Origin: Acinetobacter sp. ASP199 | GTDB lineage: Bacteria; Pseudomonadota; Gammaproteobacteria; Pseudomonadales; Moraxellaceae | Reading direction: 5' to 3' | Assembly (NCBI RefSeq): GCF_022700675.1 | Contig: NZ_CP062182.1 | Coordinates: 620,001-684,000, forward strand | DNA length: 64,000 nt | Shown here: in pieces, positions 47,088-56,299 of the stretch | How positions within the stretch are numbered: position 1 is the first letter of the stretch | Layout of the letters: each line of letters begins with the position of its first letter | Made by a program: the position numbers and the translations under genes | Notes under the pieces: generated by a model | The model's input: only the letters and a program-made list of their open reading frames with translations | Database searches by the model: none | What the model was told of the DNA's origin: nothing

Positions 47088-47360
47088 CTAAGTTTGTTCT
47101 TTTAGGGCATATTCAATAATACGCTGGCAGGTGTCTGCTAGACAAAGATTGTTTTTTGAATAAAGGTTCAGCAGTTTTCTTGTCATCGCAACTTCAAGAA
47201 AATACTGGTACTCAATATTGTCGATATTCAGACTTAAGTCAGGCTTAGAATTCTTTTCGATAGAAATTGCCTTAGATTCTAACGTCCAAGGCAGTTTGAC
47301 GTAGATCAGATGATTGGCAGGAAATTCATTTAAGTTTAGAAGGAGATAAAACAGATTCAC
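47088..47360 (-). CDS. Unrecognised 90-residue protein
   Basis: GTG start with a strong AGGAGG 6-8 bases upstream. The product (NLFYLLLNLNEFPANHLIYVK at the start) has no signal peptide and ends in a helical stretch CQRIIEYALKEQT. I do not recognise it. Convergent with the tandem pair and separated by 7 bases. With them it forms a small patch of unknown genes between scpA and yciO. Confidence 0.6.
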   Translation of the reverse strand: MNLFYLLLNLNEFPANHLIYVKLPWTLESKAISIEKNSKPDLSLNIDNIEYQYFLEVAMTRKLLNLYSKNNLCLADTCQRIIEYALKEQT

Positions 47361-47395
47361 CTTATTTCCTCCTGAAACTGAATTAAAACGTTTTT

Positions 47396-48013
47396 TTATT
47401 CAAAAGCACTTACATCACCGACACCACGGCGAATCACTTCAGGCTGATCACCGGATAAATCTACGATAGAAGTCGTACTTAATGTACCTAGCCCACTATC
47501 AATAAATACATCGATGCGTTTGCCGAGCTGCATTTCAATCTCGTATGGATCATCCATTGGATCAGTCTGATCTGGCAGAATCAGGGTCGAAGTCAGCAGT
47601 GGTTCACCCAGTTCTTGAAGCAGCATCTGACACACGGGATTGCTGGGAATACGTAAACCGATGGTTTTTTTCTTCGGATGCATTAAACGTTTAGGTACTT
47701 CACTGGTAGCGGGAAGAATAAAAGTAGTAACAGCAGGCGTATTATTTTTCAGCAAACGATATACGGCATTGTCCACTTTGGCATAGGTCGCAATGTCCGA
47801 TAAGTCACAGCAGAGAATGGCGTATTGATGCTTTGGACCTAAACCACGAATCTGGGCAATGCGTTCCATAGCCTGTTTATTCCCGATCTGGCAGCCAATT
47901 GCATAAGCTGCATCGGTCGGATAAACAATCACATCACCGGCACGGATACGTTCCACTGCCTGGCTGATTAAACGTGGTTGGGGGTTGTCTGGGTGTACGC
48001 GTAAATGTAACAT
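47396..48013 (-). CDS. yciO: YciO family protein (Sua5/YrdC-like)
   Basis: A 205-residue YrdC-fold protein. VIVYPTDAAYAIGCQIGNKQAM matches the Sua5/YrdC ATP/threonine site, and KHQYAILCCDLSDIATYAKVDN and TIGLRIPSNPVC are typical of YciO. YciO resembles the t6A enzyme TsaC, but its cellular role differs and is not settled. The frame is open 22 codons further; GGAGG 8 bases before the ATG at 48013 supports the shorter start. Confidence 0.9.
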   Translation of the reverse strand: MLHLRVHPDNPQPRLISQAVERIRAGDVIVYPTDAAYAIGCQIGNKQAMERIAQIRGLGPKHQYAILCCDLSDIATYAKVDNAVYRLLKNNTPAVTTFILPATSEVPKRLMHPKKKTIGLRIPSNPVCQMLLQELGEPLLTSTLILPDQTDPMDDPYEIEMQLGKRIDVFIDSGLGTLSTTSIVDLSGDQPEVIRRGVGDVSAFE

Positions 48014-48099
48014 AAAATCTGCCTCCGATCCTGTGCTGACTTTATTATGAGATTGCCTGCGAAAAACATGCAATCCCAATAACGGTAAATTTGTATAAT

Positions 48100-48762
48100 T
48101 TAATCAAGCATTTCACGAATAAATTCGTCGGATTGTAAACTTTTGCCATTCCGTGTGCAGGCACAGATACAATCAATAAAATATTTTGCATCACGAGGTA
48201 GTTTGGCTTCACCATTAAAATAACGTTGTACCTGCGCATAGACATTATCTTTAAAGCTGCTGCCATTGCCGCCTTCACCCGTCAGGTTATCTAAAGATAC
48301 CCGGAATTTGCGTCCAAAGGCTTTGGCAAACATCCACTCGATGGCTTGCGGCTTGATTTCTACCTGTTCAAATAAAGCCTGCTGTTCCTGCGTACGACCA
48401 TCTGGTGCATACCAATAGCCCAGATCTGGCAATAGACGACGCTTGTCACCGGCAATGGTCCAGTGGCTGATCTCATGCAAAGCACTATTAAAGAAACCGT
48501 GCGCAAATTGAATGCGGGCAGGGGTATCTTCAGTGGCGGGGAAATATTCTGGTTCAAAATCACCACGGACTAATGTGACATTTAGGTGGGAAAACCAGTG
48601 ATTAAAGTGTAAGATGAGCCAATCAACCTGTTCTGCTTCTGACGATAAATTCGCCCACGGTAAGCGTTGCACTTGCTGTAGTGAGCTGTCAGAATCCAGA
48701 GTTGAAAGTGTGCTAACGAGTGATGAAACATTCACTTCTGTTTGCGGCTGCAACAGATGCAT
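48100..48762 (-). CDS. epmC: Elongation factor P hydroxylase EpmC
   Basis: Hydroxylates the modified lysine of elongation factor P in organisms that use the EpmA/EpmB pathway. 220 residues; the family core AHGFFNSALHEISHWTIAGDKRRLLPDLGYWY has the HExxH metal motif, and SLDNLTGEGGNGSSFKDNVYAQ is also conserved. epmA and epmB are not in the window. It sits 86 bases upstream of yciO on the same strand and is divergent from yceD. Confidence 0.92.
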   Translation of the reverse strand: MHLLQPQTEVNVSSLVSTLSTLDSDSSLQQVQRLPWANLSSEAEQVDWLILHFNHWFSHLNVTLVRGDFEPEYFPATEDTPARIQFAHGFFNSALHEISHWTIAGDKRRLLPDLGYWYAPDGRTQEQQALFEQVEIKPQAIEWMFAKAFGRKFRVSLDNLTGEGGNGSSFKDNVYAQVQRYFNGEAKLPRDAKYFIDCICACTRNGKSLQSDEFIREMLD

Positions 48763-48819
48763 GACTGAAATTACCCAATTGGTCTGTCTAAAAATAAGTA
48801 CAAAATTGTATCTTAATCT

Positions 48820-48848
48820 TTGACAGAGTTCTGATGAATTTGTAGAAT
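48820..48848 (+). promoter_or_regulatory. Sigma-70 promoter of yceD-rpmF
   Basis: TTGACA (48820-48825), a 17-base spacer and TAGAAT (48843-48848). The expected start of transcription near 48855 is only about 7 bases before the yceD ATG, so the leader would be very short. Confidence 0.75.
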
Positions 48849-48861
48849 TGCCGCCTTAATT

Positions 48862-49419
48862 ATGTCAGCAAATACCTTTCCGGCACAGATTGAGCCGTTT
48901 AAATGGGCTGAACAGGGCTTTAAATGGTCAGGTCAACTGCCTTTATCCCGCTTTGTTCGTATTGCTCGTGAAGCTGTTGGATCAATTGATGATCAATTGA
49001 TTAACATAGACTGTAAGCTATCAATGGATGCTTATCATCGCATTGTGTGGCTCGATGGCCATGTTGAAACGAAGGTTCCAATGGAATGTCAGCGTTGTCT
49101 GGAAACCGTTGAGATTGAACTCGTTTCAGATTTTCATCTTGCCCTTGTGGATGACGAATCACTGATAGAGCGCTTGGATGAGGATGCTGATTTCATCGTC
49201 TTAGGTGAAAGTGAAGCAACGACGAAAGGTTCATATGATGCACCTGCCACCGCTGATTTACTGGCACTCATAGAAGATGAATTGTTATTGTTGATGCCGT
49301 TGTCTCCTAAGCATGATGTTTGTGAGCATAAGCATCAACCCGCTCAAGAAGAAGTTGTTGAAGAAAAACGGGACAATCCGTTTGAAGTTTTGGCAGCTTT
49401 GAAGGGTAAACTTAACTAA
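48862..49419 (+). CDS. yceD: DUF177 protein YceD (23S rRNA accumulation protein)
   Basis: A 185-residue protein of the YceD/DUF177 family, required for normal 23S rRNA levels in several bacteria. VPMECQRCLETVEIEL (about residues 71-86) is the conserved CxxC region, DLLALIEDELLLLMPLSP the second family motif, followed by an acidic tail ending NPFEVLAALKGKLN. It is followed by rpmF, the usual partner, after 77 bases. The promoter at 48820 leaves almost no leader and no ribosome binding site. Confidence 0.93.
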   Translation: MSANTFPAQIEPFKWAEQGFKWSGQLPLSRFVRIAREAVGSIDDQLINIDCKLSMDAYHRIVWLDGHVETKVPMECQRCLETVEIELVSDFHLALVDDESLIERLDEDADFIVLGESEATTKGSYDAPATADLLALIEDELLLLMPLSPKHDVCEHKHQPAQEEVVEEKRDNPFEVLAALKGKLN

Positions 49420-49496
49420 TTTTTGTGTTATACTCATACGTATAAGACAATCGAATTTGTTCTGATCCATTTTTTCGATATTTGTAAGGAGCCATC

Positions 49497-49679
49497 ATGG
49501 CCGTTCAGCAAAACCGTAAAAGTCGCTCTCGCCGTGACATGCGCCGTTCACATGACGCTTTAACTGAGAATGCATTAACTGTAGACCAAGCTACTGGTGA
49601 AACTCATCGTCGTCACCACGTATCTAAAGATGGTATCTACCGTGGTCGTCAATTATTCGCTAAAGCATCTGCTGAATAA
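49497..49679 (+). CDS. rpmF: Large ribosomal subunit protein bL32
   Basis: A 60-residue basic ribosomal protein. Starts [22 protein letters not shown] and ends [10 protein letters not shown]. It has no Cys4 zinc site, so it is the zinc-independent form typical of this group. GGAG precedes the ATG. Terminator at 49718. Confidence 0.97.
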   Translation: MAVQQNRKSRSRRDMRRSHDALTENALTVDQATGETHRRHHVSKDGIYRGRQLFAKASAE

Positions 49680-49717
49680 TTGATGATGTATTAAGCGTCA
49701 AGCTTGATAGAAAAATT

Positions 49718-49741
49718 GGGAGCGTTAAGCTCCCTTTTTTT
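49718..49741 (+). terminator. Terminator after rpmF
   Basis: GGGAGC/GCTCCC stem with a GTTAA loop and a T tract. Confidence 0.93.
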
Positions 49742-49912
49742 GTTTGTAACTTTTGGACTCTATAATAAAGTCGGGCTTTTTGTTGTATTTGGCAATTACC
49801 CCAGCCAAAATTACGTGCTAAATTGCGCTCCACAATGAGTTAGGTGGTATTTAGCTGTTAATTTTCATCAATTCTGTGAAGATTAGCGCCTCTTAATTGA
49901 AAGGATTTTATT

Positions 49913-50899
49913 ATGTCTGCTAAACAACTCGAGCAAGCAGCTCAGGCAACCAAAACTGCATTTGTATTCCCGGGTCAGGGATCGCAGAAGGCGGGCATGC
50001 TCGCTGAACTGGCTGAGCAGTTTAGTAGTGTACGTGACACATTTGCCGAGGCATCTGAAGCAGTAGGCTTCGATCTGTGGCAGATTGCGCAAAGTGGTGA
50101 AGGGCTGAACCAGACTGAATTCACTCAACCGGTCCTTCTGACTGCATCAATTGCTTTATGGCGTGTATGGCTGGAACTGGGTGGTGTAGCACCGAAGTAT
50201 CTGGCTGGCCATTCTTTAGGTGAATACAGTGCGCTGGTTGCGGCGGGTGCTTTAAGTCTCGGTGATGCAGTTAAACTGGTGAACCTGCGCGGTAAGCTGA
50301 TGCAAGATGCAGTACCACAAGGTGTGGGTGCAATGGCGGCAATTCTGGGTCTGGAAGATGCTCAAGTTGTTGAACTTTGTGCACAGGCAACAGCAGTTGG
50401 TAAAGGTTCGGTTGAAGCAGCCAACTACAATGCCAAAGGTCAGGTCGTTGTTGCAGGTAATAAAGATCGTGTCGATGCGGTGATTGAGCTGGCAAAAGAA
50501 AATGGTGCTAAAGCGATCGCATTGCCTGTATCTGTTCCATCACACTGTTCATTGATGAAACCTGCTGCTGAACAGTTTGCTACGGCTTTGGAACAAACTG
50601 CCATTGAGCTACCACGTATTCCTGTAATACAAAATGTGGGCGCAGAAATTGCGACAGATGTAAATGCATTACGTCAGGCACTGACTGCACAATTGTATGA
50701 ATCTGTACAGTGGACTAAAACCCTGCAGTTCCTTCAAGACGAAGGCGTTGCATATATCGTGGAATGCGGTCCGGGGAATGTACTTGCCAATATGGCGAAA
50801 CGTTTACCAAATATCGAAAAAGCACTTCCACTGGATACTCAATCCCGTCTGGAAGATGCATTGAACACCGTATTGGTGGCAGAAGGGAAAATTGCATGA
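49913..50899 (+). CDS. fabD: Malonyl-CoA--ACP transacylase FabD
   Basis: Moves malonate from CoA to ACP in fatty acid synthesis. 328 residues: FVFPGQGSQKAGM, the nucleophile motif GHSLGEYSALVAAG (Ser about 101), VPSHCSLM with the active His, and VECGPGNVLANM. AAGGA precedes the ATG. The stop codon overlaps the fabG start (ATGA). Confidence 0.96.
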   Translation: MSAKQLEQAAQATKTAFVFPGQGSQKAGMLAELAEQFSSVRDTFAEASEAVGFDLWQIAQSGEGLNQTEFTQPVLLTASIALWRVWLELGGVAPKYLAGHSLGEYSALVAAGALSLGDAVKLVNLRGKLMQDAVPQGVGAMAAILGLEDAQVVELCAQATAVGKGSVEAANYNAKGQVVVAGNKDRVDAVIELAKENGAKAIALPVSVPSHCSLMKPAAEQFATALEQTAIELPRIPVIQNVGAEIATDVNALRQALTAQLYESVQWTKTLQFLQDEGVAYIVECGPGNVLANMAKRLPNIEKALPLDTQSRLEDALNTVLVAEGKIA

Positions 50900-51630
50900 C
50901 ACAGGAACGTAAAGTTGCCTTGGTGACAGGTGCAAGCCGCGGCATTGGTGCTGCAATTGCACAACAATTAATTCAGGATGGCTACTTTGTGGTAGGAACT
51001 GCCACTTCTGAAGCAGGTGCTGAGAAATTATCTGCACAATTTGCTGAAAATGGTGCGGGTAAAGTATTAGATGTACGTGATGGCGCAGCCATTGATGCAC
51101 TGGTGACTGACATCGAACAGAACTATGGTCCAGTCCTTGCGTTAGTGAACAATGCGGGTATTACCAAAGATAACCTGTTGCTGCGTATGTCGGAAGATGA
51201 CTGGGACGATATCCTGAACATCCATCTGAAAGCAGTTTATCGACTTTCTAAGCGTGTTCTGAAAGGTATGACCAAGGCACGTTTCGGTCGCATCATTAAC
51301 ATCAGTTCTGTGGTGGCGCATTTTGCTAACCCGGGTCAGGCGAACTATTCTGCTGCCAAAGCAGGTATCGAAGCGTTTAGCCGCAGTCTTGCCAAAGAAA
51401 TGGGTAGCCGTCAAATTACGGTAAACTCTGTGGCACCAGGCTTTATTGCGACTGAGATGACTGAACAGTTAAGTGAAGAAATTCGTAAGAAAATGAGTGA
51501 TCAAGTGGCATTAAACCGTCTCGGTGATCCACAAGATATCGCAAATGCCGTAAGTTTCTTGGCTTCTGACAAGGCAAGTTACATTACAGGTACTGTAATT
51601 CACGTAAATGGTGGTTTATACATGAGCTAA
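50896..51630 (+). CDS. fabG: 3-oxoacyl-ACP reductase FabG
   Basis: NADPH-dependent reduction of beta-ketoacyl-ACP. 244 residues with the Rossmann motif TGASRGIG (about 10-17), NNAGIT, the catalytic Ser in NISSVV and Tyr-Lys in YSAAKAG, and [13 protein letters not shown] near the end. The frame is open far upstream inside fabD, but the start at 50896, overlapping the fabD stop by 4 bases, matches the family. Confidence 0.96.
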   Translation: MTQERKVALVTGASRGIGAAIAQQLIQDGYFVVGTATSEAGAEKLSAQFAENGAGKVLDVRDGAAIDALVTDIEQNYGPVLALVNNAGITKDNLLLRMSEDDWDDILNIHLKAVYRLSKRVLKGMTKARFGRIINISSVVAHFANPGQANYSAAKAGIEAFSRSLAKEMGSRQITVNSVAPGFIATEMTEQLSEEIRKKMSDQVALNRLGDPQDIANAVSFLASDKASYITGTVIHVNGGLYMS

Positions 51631-51716
51631 GGGGCTTAAGTATAAACTTTCCAAATTTTTTAGATTCAATTAAACTAACGGCATTAAAAACGCCACAAGC
51701 AATGAGGAGAATTCCT

Positions 51717-51953
51717 GTGAGCGATATCGAACAACGCGTTAAGCAAGCGGTTGCAGAACAACTTGGTATCAAAATCGAAGAGATTAAAAACGAAGCATCT
51801 TTCATGGATGACTTGGGTGCTGACTCTCTAGACCTAGTTGAACTGGTAATGTCTTTCGAAAATGACTTCGACATCACGATTCCTGATGAAGATTCTAACG
51901 AAATCACAACTGTTCAATCTGCGATCGACTACGTTTCTAAAAAACTTGGTTAA
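51717..51953 (+). CDS. acpP: Acyl carrier protein AcpP
   Basis: A 78-residue acidic carrier with the phosphopantetheine serine in [10 protein letters not shown] (Ser about 37). Start codon GTG with AGGAG 7 bases before it; an upstream in-frame ATG at 51702 would overlap that binding site and is rejected. fabF, which usually follows acpP in enterobacteria, is absent. Terminator at 51985. Confidence 0.97.
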   Translation: MSDIEQRVKQAVAEQLGIKIEEIKNEASFMDDLGADSLDLVELVMSFENDFDITIPDEDSNEITTVQSAIDYVSKKLG

Positions 51954-51984
51954 TTGTTGATTCTTAGCTCTGCTAAGCCTAAAG

Positions 51985-52006
51985 ACCACCGCAAGGTGGT
52001 TTTTTT
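51985..52006 (+). terminator. Terminator after acpP
   Basis: ACCACC/GGTGGT stem with a GCAA tetraloop and a T run. Confidence 0.92.
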
Positions 52007-52138
52007 GTGTCTGGGTTTTGGTGAGTAATCACTTACATTCATTAACATGAAGCTTACCAATGCTTAACTTTTGCTCCGGTGAATTCCGCTATAAACAATA
52101 GGGAGATAAAAATCAGACAACAATAAAGGGAGTATTCC

Positions 52139-52645
52139 ATGGGTATTTTTGATTTTGTAAAAGGTATAGGTAAGAAAAATACCGCAGCGGCAGAGCCGCA
52201 ACAGACACCTGCTGCAGAACAAGCACCTGCAGCTGCACCTAAAGCAGCTCCGGCAGAGCCATCGGCACAAGAAATTGCCAACAAGTTATTAGGTCATATC
52301 AAGTCACTTGGGTTGCCAGTTGCGGGCTTATCGGTGACTTATAATGGCACGACAGATCTGGCAACGATCAAAGGACAGGTTCAAAATCAGGCGGATCGTG
52401 AAAAGATTATTCTGGCTGTTGGAAATATTGACCATGTGGCCAAAGTTGATGATCAGTTGACTGTAACAAGCCCAGAGCCTGAGAGTAAATTTTACACGGT
52501 AAAATCGGGCGATACCTTGTCGAAAATTTCTAAAGAATTTTATGGCGATGCTAATCAGTACAACAAAATTTTTGAAGCTAACCGTCCATTATTAAAAAAT
52601 GCTGATGATATTTTCCCTGGTCAGGTCCTGCGCATTCCTCATTAA
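52139..52645 (+). CDS. kbp: BON and LysM domain protein (Kbp/YgaU-like)
   Basis: A 168-residue cytoplasmic-looking protein: MGIFDFVKGIGKK start, an Ala/Pro/Gln-rich linker (about 14-40), a BON domain (about 42-110, with VTYNGTTDLATIKGQVQNQADREKI) and a C-terminal LysM domain (FYTVKSGDTLSKISKEFYGD...PGQVLRIP). The E. coli protein of this layout binds potassium ions. There is no signal peptide despite the LysM domain, as in E. coli. Confidence 0.92.
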   Translation: MGIFDFVKGIGKKNTAAAEPQQTPAAEQAPAAAPKAAPAEPSAQEIANKLLGHIKSLGLPVAGLSVTYNGTTDLATIKGQVQNQADREKIILAVGNIDHVAKVDDQLTVTSPEPESKFYTVKSGDTLSKISKEFYGDANQYNKIFEANRPLLKNADDIFPGQVLRIPH

Positions 52646-52691
52646 TATTTTTTGAACTTTCAGATTTTTCACATTAACGGTTCATGGCAGG

Positions 52692-52712
52692 GCTCCTTTT
52701 GGGAGCTTTGTT
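52692..52712 (+). terminator. Probable terminator after kbp
   Basis: GCTCC/GGAGC stem with a TTTTG loop and a moderately T-rich tail. Confidence 0.5.
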
Positions 52713-52734
52713 GTTATTGTCGGTCATTAGGGCT

Positions 52735-53202
52735 TTAAATACCGACATCCAGATATAGCGTTTCTTTTACTTCCTCCATCACCACATAACTATGTGAGGA
52801 AGCGGAAGAAGGTAGTTTCTTTAATAAATTACCCAGCAGACGACGATAAGCACTCATCTCTTTCAGGCGTGCTTTGACCAGATAATCAAAATCTCCAGAA
52901 ATTAAATGACATTCCAGTACCTCAGGAATTTCACTCAGGTCTCGTGCGACCTGTTCAAATACATCACCGGATTTGGCTGAGAGTTTAATTTCCAGGAAAA
53001 CCAGCAGGTTCTTTTCCAGTTTTTCCGGATTTAACCGGGCATGATAACCCATGATGATGCCATCGCGTTCCAGTCGCTTGACGCGCTCAGAACAGGGTGT
53101 GGTGGACAGATTTACACGCGCTGCCAGTTCGCTGATGGCAATCCGTCCATCGCGTTGCAAAATATCCAGAATCATACGATCAATACGGTCTAATTTGCGC
53201 AT
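52735..53202 (-). CDS. Lrp/AsnC family transcriptional regulator next to dadA
   Basis: A 155-residue Lrp-type regulator: helix-turn-helix in the first 60 residues (LDRIDRMILDILQRDGRIAISELAARVNLSTTPCSERVKRLERDGII) and the RAM/ligand domain (VFLEIKLSA, ECHLISGDFDYLVKARL). It is divergent from dadA with 139 bases between the starts. In other proteobacteria an Lrp-type regulator activates dadAX in response to alanine, so the same is likely here. Confidence 0.92.
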   Translation of the reverse strand: MRKLDRIDRMILDILQRDGRIAISELAARVNLSTTPCSERVKRLERDGIIMGYHARLNPEKLEKNLLVFLEIKLSAKSGDVFEQVARDLSEIPEVLECHLISGDFDYLVKARLKEMSAYRRLLGNLLKKLPSSASSHSYVVMEEVKETLYLDVGI

Positions 53203-53242
53203 TCATTATTCCCTTAATTTTTTAAAATCGCGCGAGAAATCT

Positions 53243-53286
53243 AGTGGATTCACTGAATATATTACTTCAAAACAGTGAAATTCACT
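53243..53286. promoter_or_regulatory. Paired palindromes in the lrp-dadA intergenic region
   Basis: AGTGGATTCACT (53243-53254) and AGTGAAATTCACT (53274-53286) share AGTG...TTCACT and are near-perfect palindromes. Their centres are about 31-32 bases apart, close to three helical turns, on one face of the DNA. They are good candidates for the Lrp-type regulator sites. Confidence 0.55.
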
Positions 53287-53341
53287 ATTGATCCAAAAAT
53301 ATACTAGGTAAATCGACTAGAAGGATTTTGAGGGTAAGGCA

Positions 53342-54601
53342 ATGCGTGTTTTGGTCTTAGGTAGTGGTGTCATCGGTGTAGCAAGTGCCTATTACCTGGC
53401 ACAGCAAGGTGCAGAAGTCACTGTACTGGACCGTCAGACTGGCCCTGCTGAAGAAACCAGTTTTGGTAATGCAGGCCAAATCTCTCCGGGCTATTCGACA
53501 CCGTGGGCAGCACCGGGCATTCCGTTCAAAGCAGTAAAATGGATGTTCCAGCATCACGCACCCTTGGCGATTAATTTAGATGGCAGCATGTGGCAGTTAA
53601 ACTGGATGGCGCAAATGCTGAAAAACTGTAATCCAGCCAGCTATGCCATTAACAAAGAGCGGATGACCCGTGTGGCGGAATATAGCCGTGACTGTTTACG
53701 TGAATTGCGTAAAGAAACAGGGATCAGCTACGAGCATCGTTCCAAAGGTACTTTACAAGTATTTCGTAATGAAGCCCAGTTAGAGATGGTGCAACGCGAT
53801 ATCGCCGTATTGCAAGAATGTGGTGTACCGCATGAATTATTACTGGGAGCTGAGCTGGCAAAAGTTGAACCGGCTTTGGCGCATGCTCAAGATAAATTGG
53901 TCGGCGGCTTGCATTTACCCAATGATGAAACCGGTGATTGCTATTTATTTACCAATGCCTTAGCCAATGTTGCCAAAGAATTGGGCGTAAAGTTCAAGTT
54001 TAACCAGCATGTAGAGCATCTGCTCACTGAAGGTGATGAAATTAAAGGTGTTGTTGTTAATGGTCAGGTATTAACAGCGGATAAATACGTGCTGGCATTT
54101 GGTAGTTATTCACGTGATTTTTTGAAACCGCTGGATCTGGATTTACCAGTTTATCCTGTAAAAGGCTATTCACTCACGATTCCAATTGTTGATGCCAATT
54201 TTGCACCGCAATCTACGGTGCTAGATGAAACCTATAAGATTGCCATCACTCGCTTTGACCAGCGCATCCGCGTTGGTGGTATGGCTGAGTTAAGTGGCTT
54301 TAACCATAACTTGAAAGATAATCGCCGTGCCACTTTGGAAATGGTGACTCAGGAATTATTTCCGGGCGGTAATTTGGCAGAAGCGAGCTTCTGGACCGGT
54401 CTGCGTCCAATGACGCCAGACAGTACGCCAATTATTGGCGCAACGCGTTTTAAAAATCTGTTCCTCAATACCGGACATGGCACTTTAGGTTGGACCATGG
54501 CCTGTGGTTCAGGCAAGTTGATCAGCGATATTGTGCTAAATCATAAAACCGAGATTAGCACGGAAGGGCTGTCACTCGGGCGCTATTCACACGCGGCGTA
54601 A
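53342..54601 (+). CDS. dadA: D-amino acid dehydrogenase DadA
   Basis: FAD-dependent oxidation of D-alanine and other D-amino acids to 2-oxo acids, passing electrons to the respiratory chain. 419 residues: the FAD motif [27 protein letters not shown] at the start, [28 protein letters not shown], and [14 protein letters not shown]...[16 protein letters not shown] at the end, all typical. GAGGGTAAGG precedes the ATG. First gene of dadA-dadX-ridA-cycA. Confidence 0.96.
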   Translation: MRVLVLGSGVIGVASAYYLAQQGAEVTVLDRQTGPAEETSFGNAGQISPGYSTPWAAPGIPFKAVKWMFQHHAPLAINLDGSMWQLNWMAQMLKNCNPASYAINKERMTRVAEYSRDCLRELRKETGISYEHRSKGTLQVFRNEAQLEMVQRDIAVLQECGVPHELLLGAELAKVEPALAHAQDKLVGGLHLPNDETGDCYLFTNALANVAKELGVKFKFNQHVEHLLTEGDEIKGVVVNGQVLTADKYVLAFGSYSRDFLKPLDLDLPVYPVKGYSLTIPIVDANFAPQSTVLDETYKIAITRFDQRIRVGGMAELSGFNHNLKDNRRATLEMVTQELFPGGNLAEASFWTGLRPMTPDSTPIIGATRFKNLFLNTGHGTLGWTMACGSGKLISDIVLNHKTEISTEGLSLGRYSHAA

Positions 54602-54625
54602 ATTTGCTGTTTCAAGGAAGAATCT

Positions 54626-55738
54626 ATGCCACGTCCAATTCAAGCTGTGGTGCATTTAGATGCACTGCAGCATAACCTGAACATTGCCAAAGCCTCTGCT
54701 CCGAATGCTGAAGTATATGCTGTGGTCAAAGCCAATGCTTATGGGCATGGCATTGAGCGGGTTTATCCTGCATTTCAATCGGCAGATGGTTTTGCCTTGC
54801 TGGATTTGGCTGAAGCAGAATGTATAAGAGCAATAGGCTGGCAAGGTAAAATTTTATTGCTAGAAGGTATTTTTGCTGCCGATGACTTGGAAGTCTGTGC
54901 GAATTTAAACCTCAATTTTAGTGTGCATAGTCAGCATCAAATTGAGTGGTTAAAGCACTTCCAGCAGATCAATCCAGATGCAAAATTTGATGTGTATTTA
55001 AAGCTCAATAGCGGTATGAACCGTCTGGGTTTTCAGGCACATGAATACGTAGATATTTTTAAGCAACTCCAGGCGCTGGAAAATGTCCGTTCCATTACCC
55101 ATATGACGCATTTCTCGGATGCCGATGGCCAGCGCTTTGGTCAGGAAGGTATTGAGTACCAATATTCTCTTTTCCAGCAAATTACAGCGCCCCTAGCAGG
55201 TCAAACCTCCGTAAGTAATAGTGCGGCGATCTTACGCCATCATTCCAATATCCAGTCTGACAGTGTACGTAGCGGCATCATGCTTTATGGCAGTTCGCCT
55301 GATTATCCAGCCCATAGCATTGATGACTGGAACTTAAAACCAGGCATGAGTTTGCGTAGTGAAATCATTGCGATTCAGCATATTCAGGCTGGTCAAAGTG
55401 TCGGTTACGGTTCCAATTTTATTGCAGAACATGAAATGCGTATTGGTGTCGTAGCCTGTGGTTATGCCGATGGTTATCAGCGCATCAGTCAGACGGGTAC
55501 ACCAGTGCTGGTAGATGGTGTCAGAACGCAGACGATTGGTCGGGTCAGTATGGATATGCTCACTGTTGATCTGACTGCACTTCCTCAAACCAACATTGGT
55601 AGTGAAGTGGTGCTTTGGGGGAGGTCGGTTCACGGCACAGTTCTCCCAATCGATGAGGTGGCTGCTGGCTCAAGAACGGTTGGCTATGAGTTGATGTGCG
55701 CCATTACTGCACGCGTGCCGGTGCAGGTCGAAACCTGA
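54626..55738 (+). CDS. dadX: Catabolic alanine racemase DadX
   Basis: PLP enzyme that converts L-alanine to D-alanine, here for catabolism by DadA. 370 residues with the PLP lysine in AVVKANAYGHG (Lys about 34), LKLNSGMNRLGF, THFSDAD, and the catalytic Tyr in the VGYGSNF region. AAGGA lies before the ATG, 24 bases after dadA. Position beside dadA argues for dadX rather than the biosynthetic alr. Confidence 0.95.
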   Translation: MPRPIQAVVHLDALQHNLNIAKASAPNAEVYAVVKANAYGHGIERVYPAFQSADGFALLDLAEAECIRAIGWQGKILLLEGIFAADDLEVCANLNLNFSVHSQHQIEWLKHFQQINPDAKFDVYLKLNSGMNRLGFQAHEYVDIFKQLQALENVRSITHMTHFSDADGQRFGQEGIEYQYSLFQQITAPLAGQTSVSNSAAILRHHSNIQSDSVRSGIMLYGSSPDYPAHSIDDWNLKPGMSLRSEIIAIQHIQAGQSVGYGSNFIAEHEMRIGVVACGYADGYQRISQTGTPVLVDGVRTQTIGRVSMDMLTVDLTALPQTNIGSEVVLWGRSVHGTVLPIDEVAAGSRTVGYELMCAITARVPVQVET

Positions 55739-55784
55739 AAATTAAATATTTAGCAAAAACGGAAGAAATGAAGAGGACGAATTT

Positions 55785-56147
55785 ATGACGGAACATACAG
55801 ATATCCAGCGTATCAGCAGCAATCAGGTGATGAGTGCTGTCACTATTCACAACAAGACGGTGTATTTATCAGGACAGGTGCCGGATAGCACCAGCCAGGA
55901 TATTAGTGGTCAAACGCGTGAAGTGTTAATGAAAATTGATCAGTTGCTGAAACTGGCAGGCACGGATAAAAGCCGTCTGCTATCTGCGCAGCTGTTCGTG
56001 AAAAACCTGGAAGATTTTCAAACTGTGAACCAGCTCTGGATCCACTGGTTGCAAGGACAGGGAACGCCGGCTCGTGCCACCATTCAGGCGGATCTGGTTC
56101 ATCCAGACTGGCTGATTGAAATCGCAGTGATTGCAGCACAGCCTTAA
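55785..56147 (+). CDS. RidA family protein
   Basis: A 120-residue member of the RidA/YjgF/YER057c family. TVYLSGQVPD, LLSAQLFVKNLEDFQTVNQLWIHWLQ and the arginine in TPARATIQADL fit; the Arg binds the carboxylate of 2-aminoacrylate-type imines. Placed after dadX, it probably destroys reactive imines from D-amino acid oxidation by DadA or from PLP chemistry. Confidence 0.9.
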   Translation: MTEHTDIQRISSNQVMSAVTIHNKTVYLSGQVPDSTSQDISGQTREVLMKIDQLLKLAGTDKSRLLSAQLFVKNLEDFQTVNQLWIHWLQGQGTPARATIQADLVHPDWLIEIAVIAAQP

Positions 56148-56299
56148 GTTGCCCTGATTTCTTATATCTCCCAACTTAATTTTGTAAGGACATCTGGCCC
56201 AATCATTTAGCTTTTTAAATGAAACTACATCTGCATTCAGGATTACAGGAAGTAATCCGATCAGATGAGCGAGGGCTTGATGCGAAAAAGGAACGAAAG

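Noticed and set aside
50764..50895. N-terminal extension of fabG
   Set aside because: It lies within the fabD coding sequence in another frame; the ATGA overlap gives the normal start.
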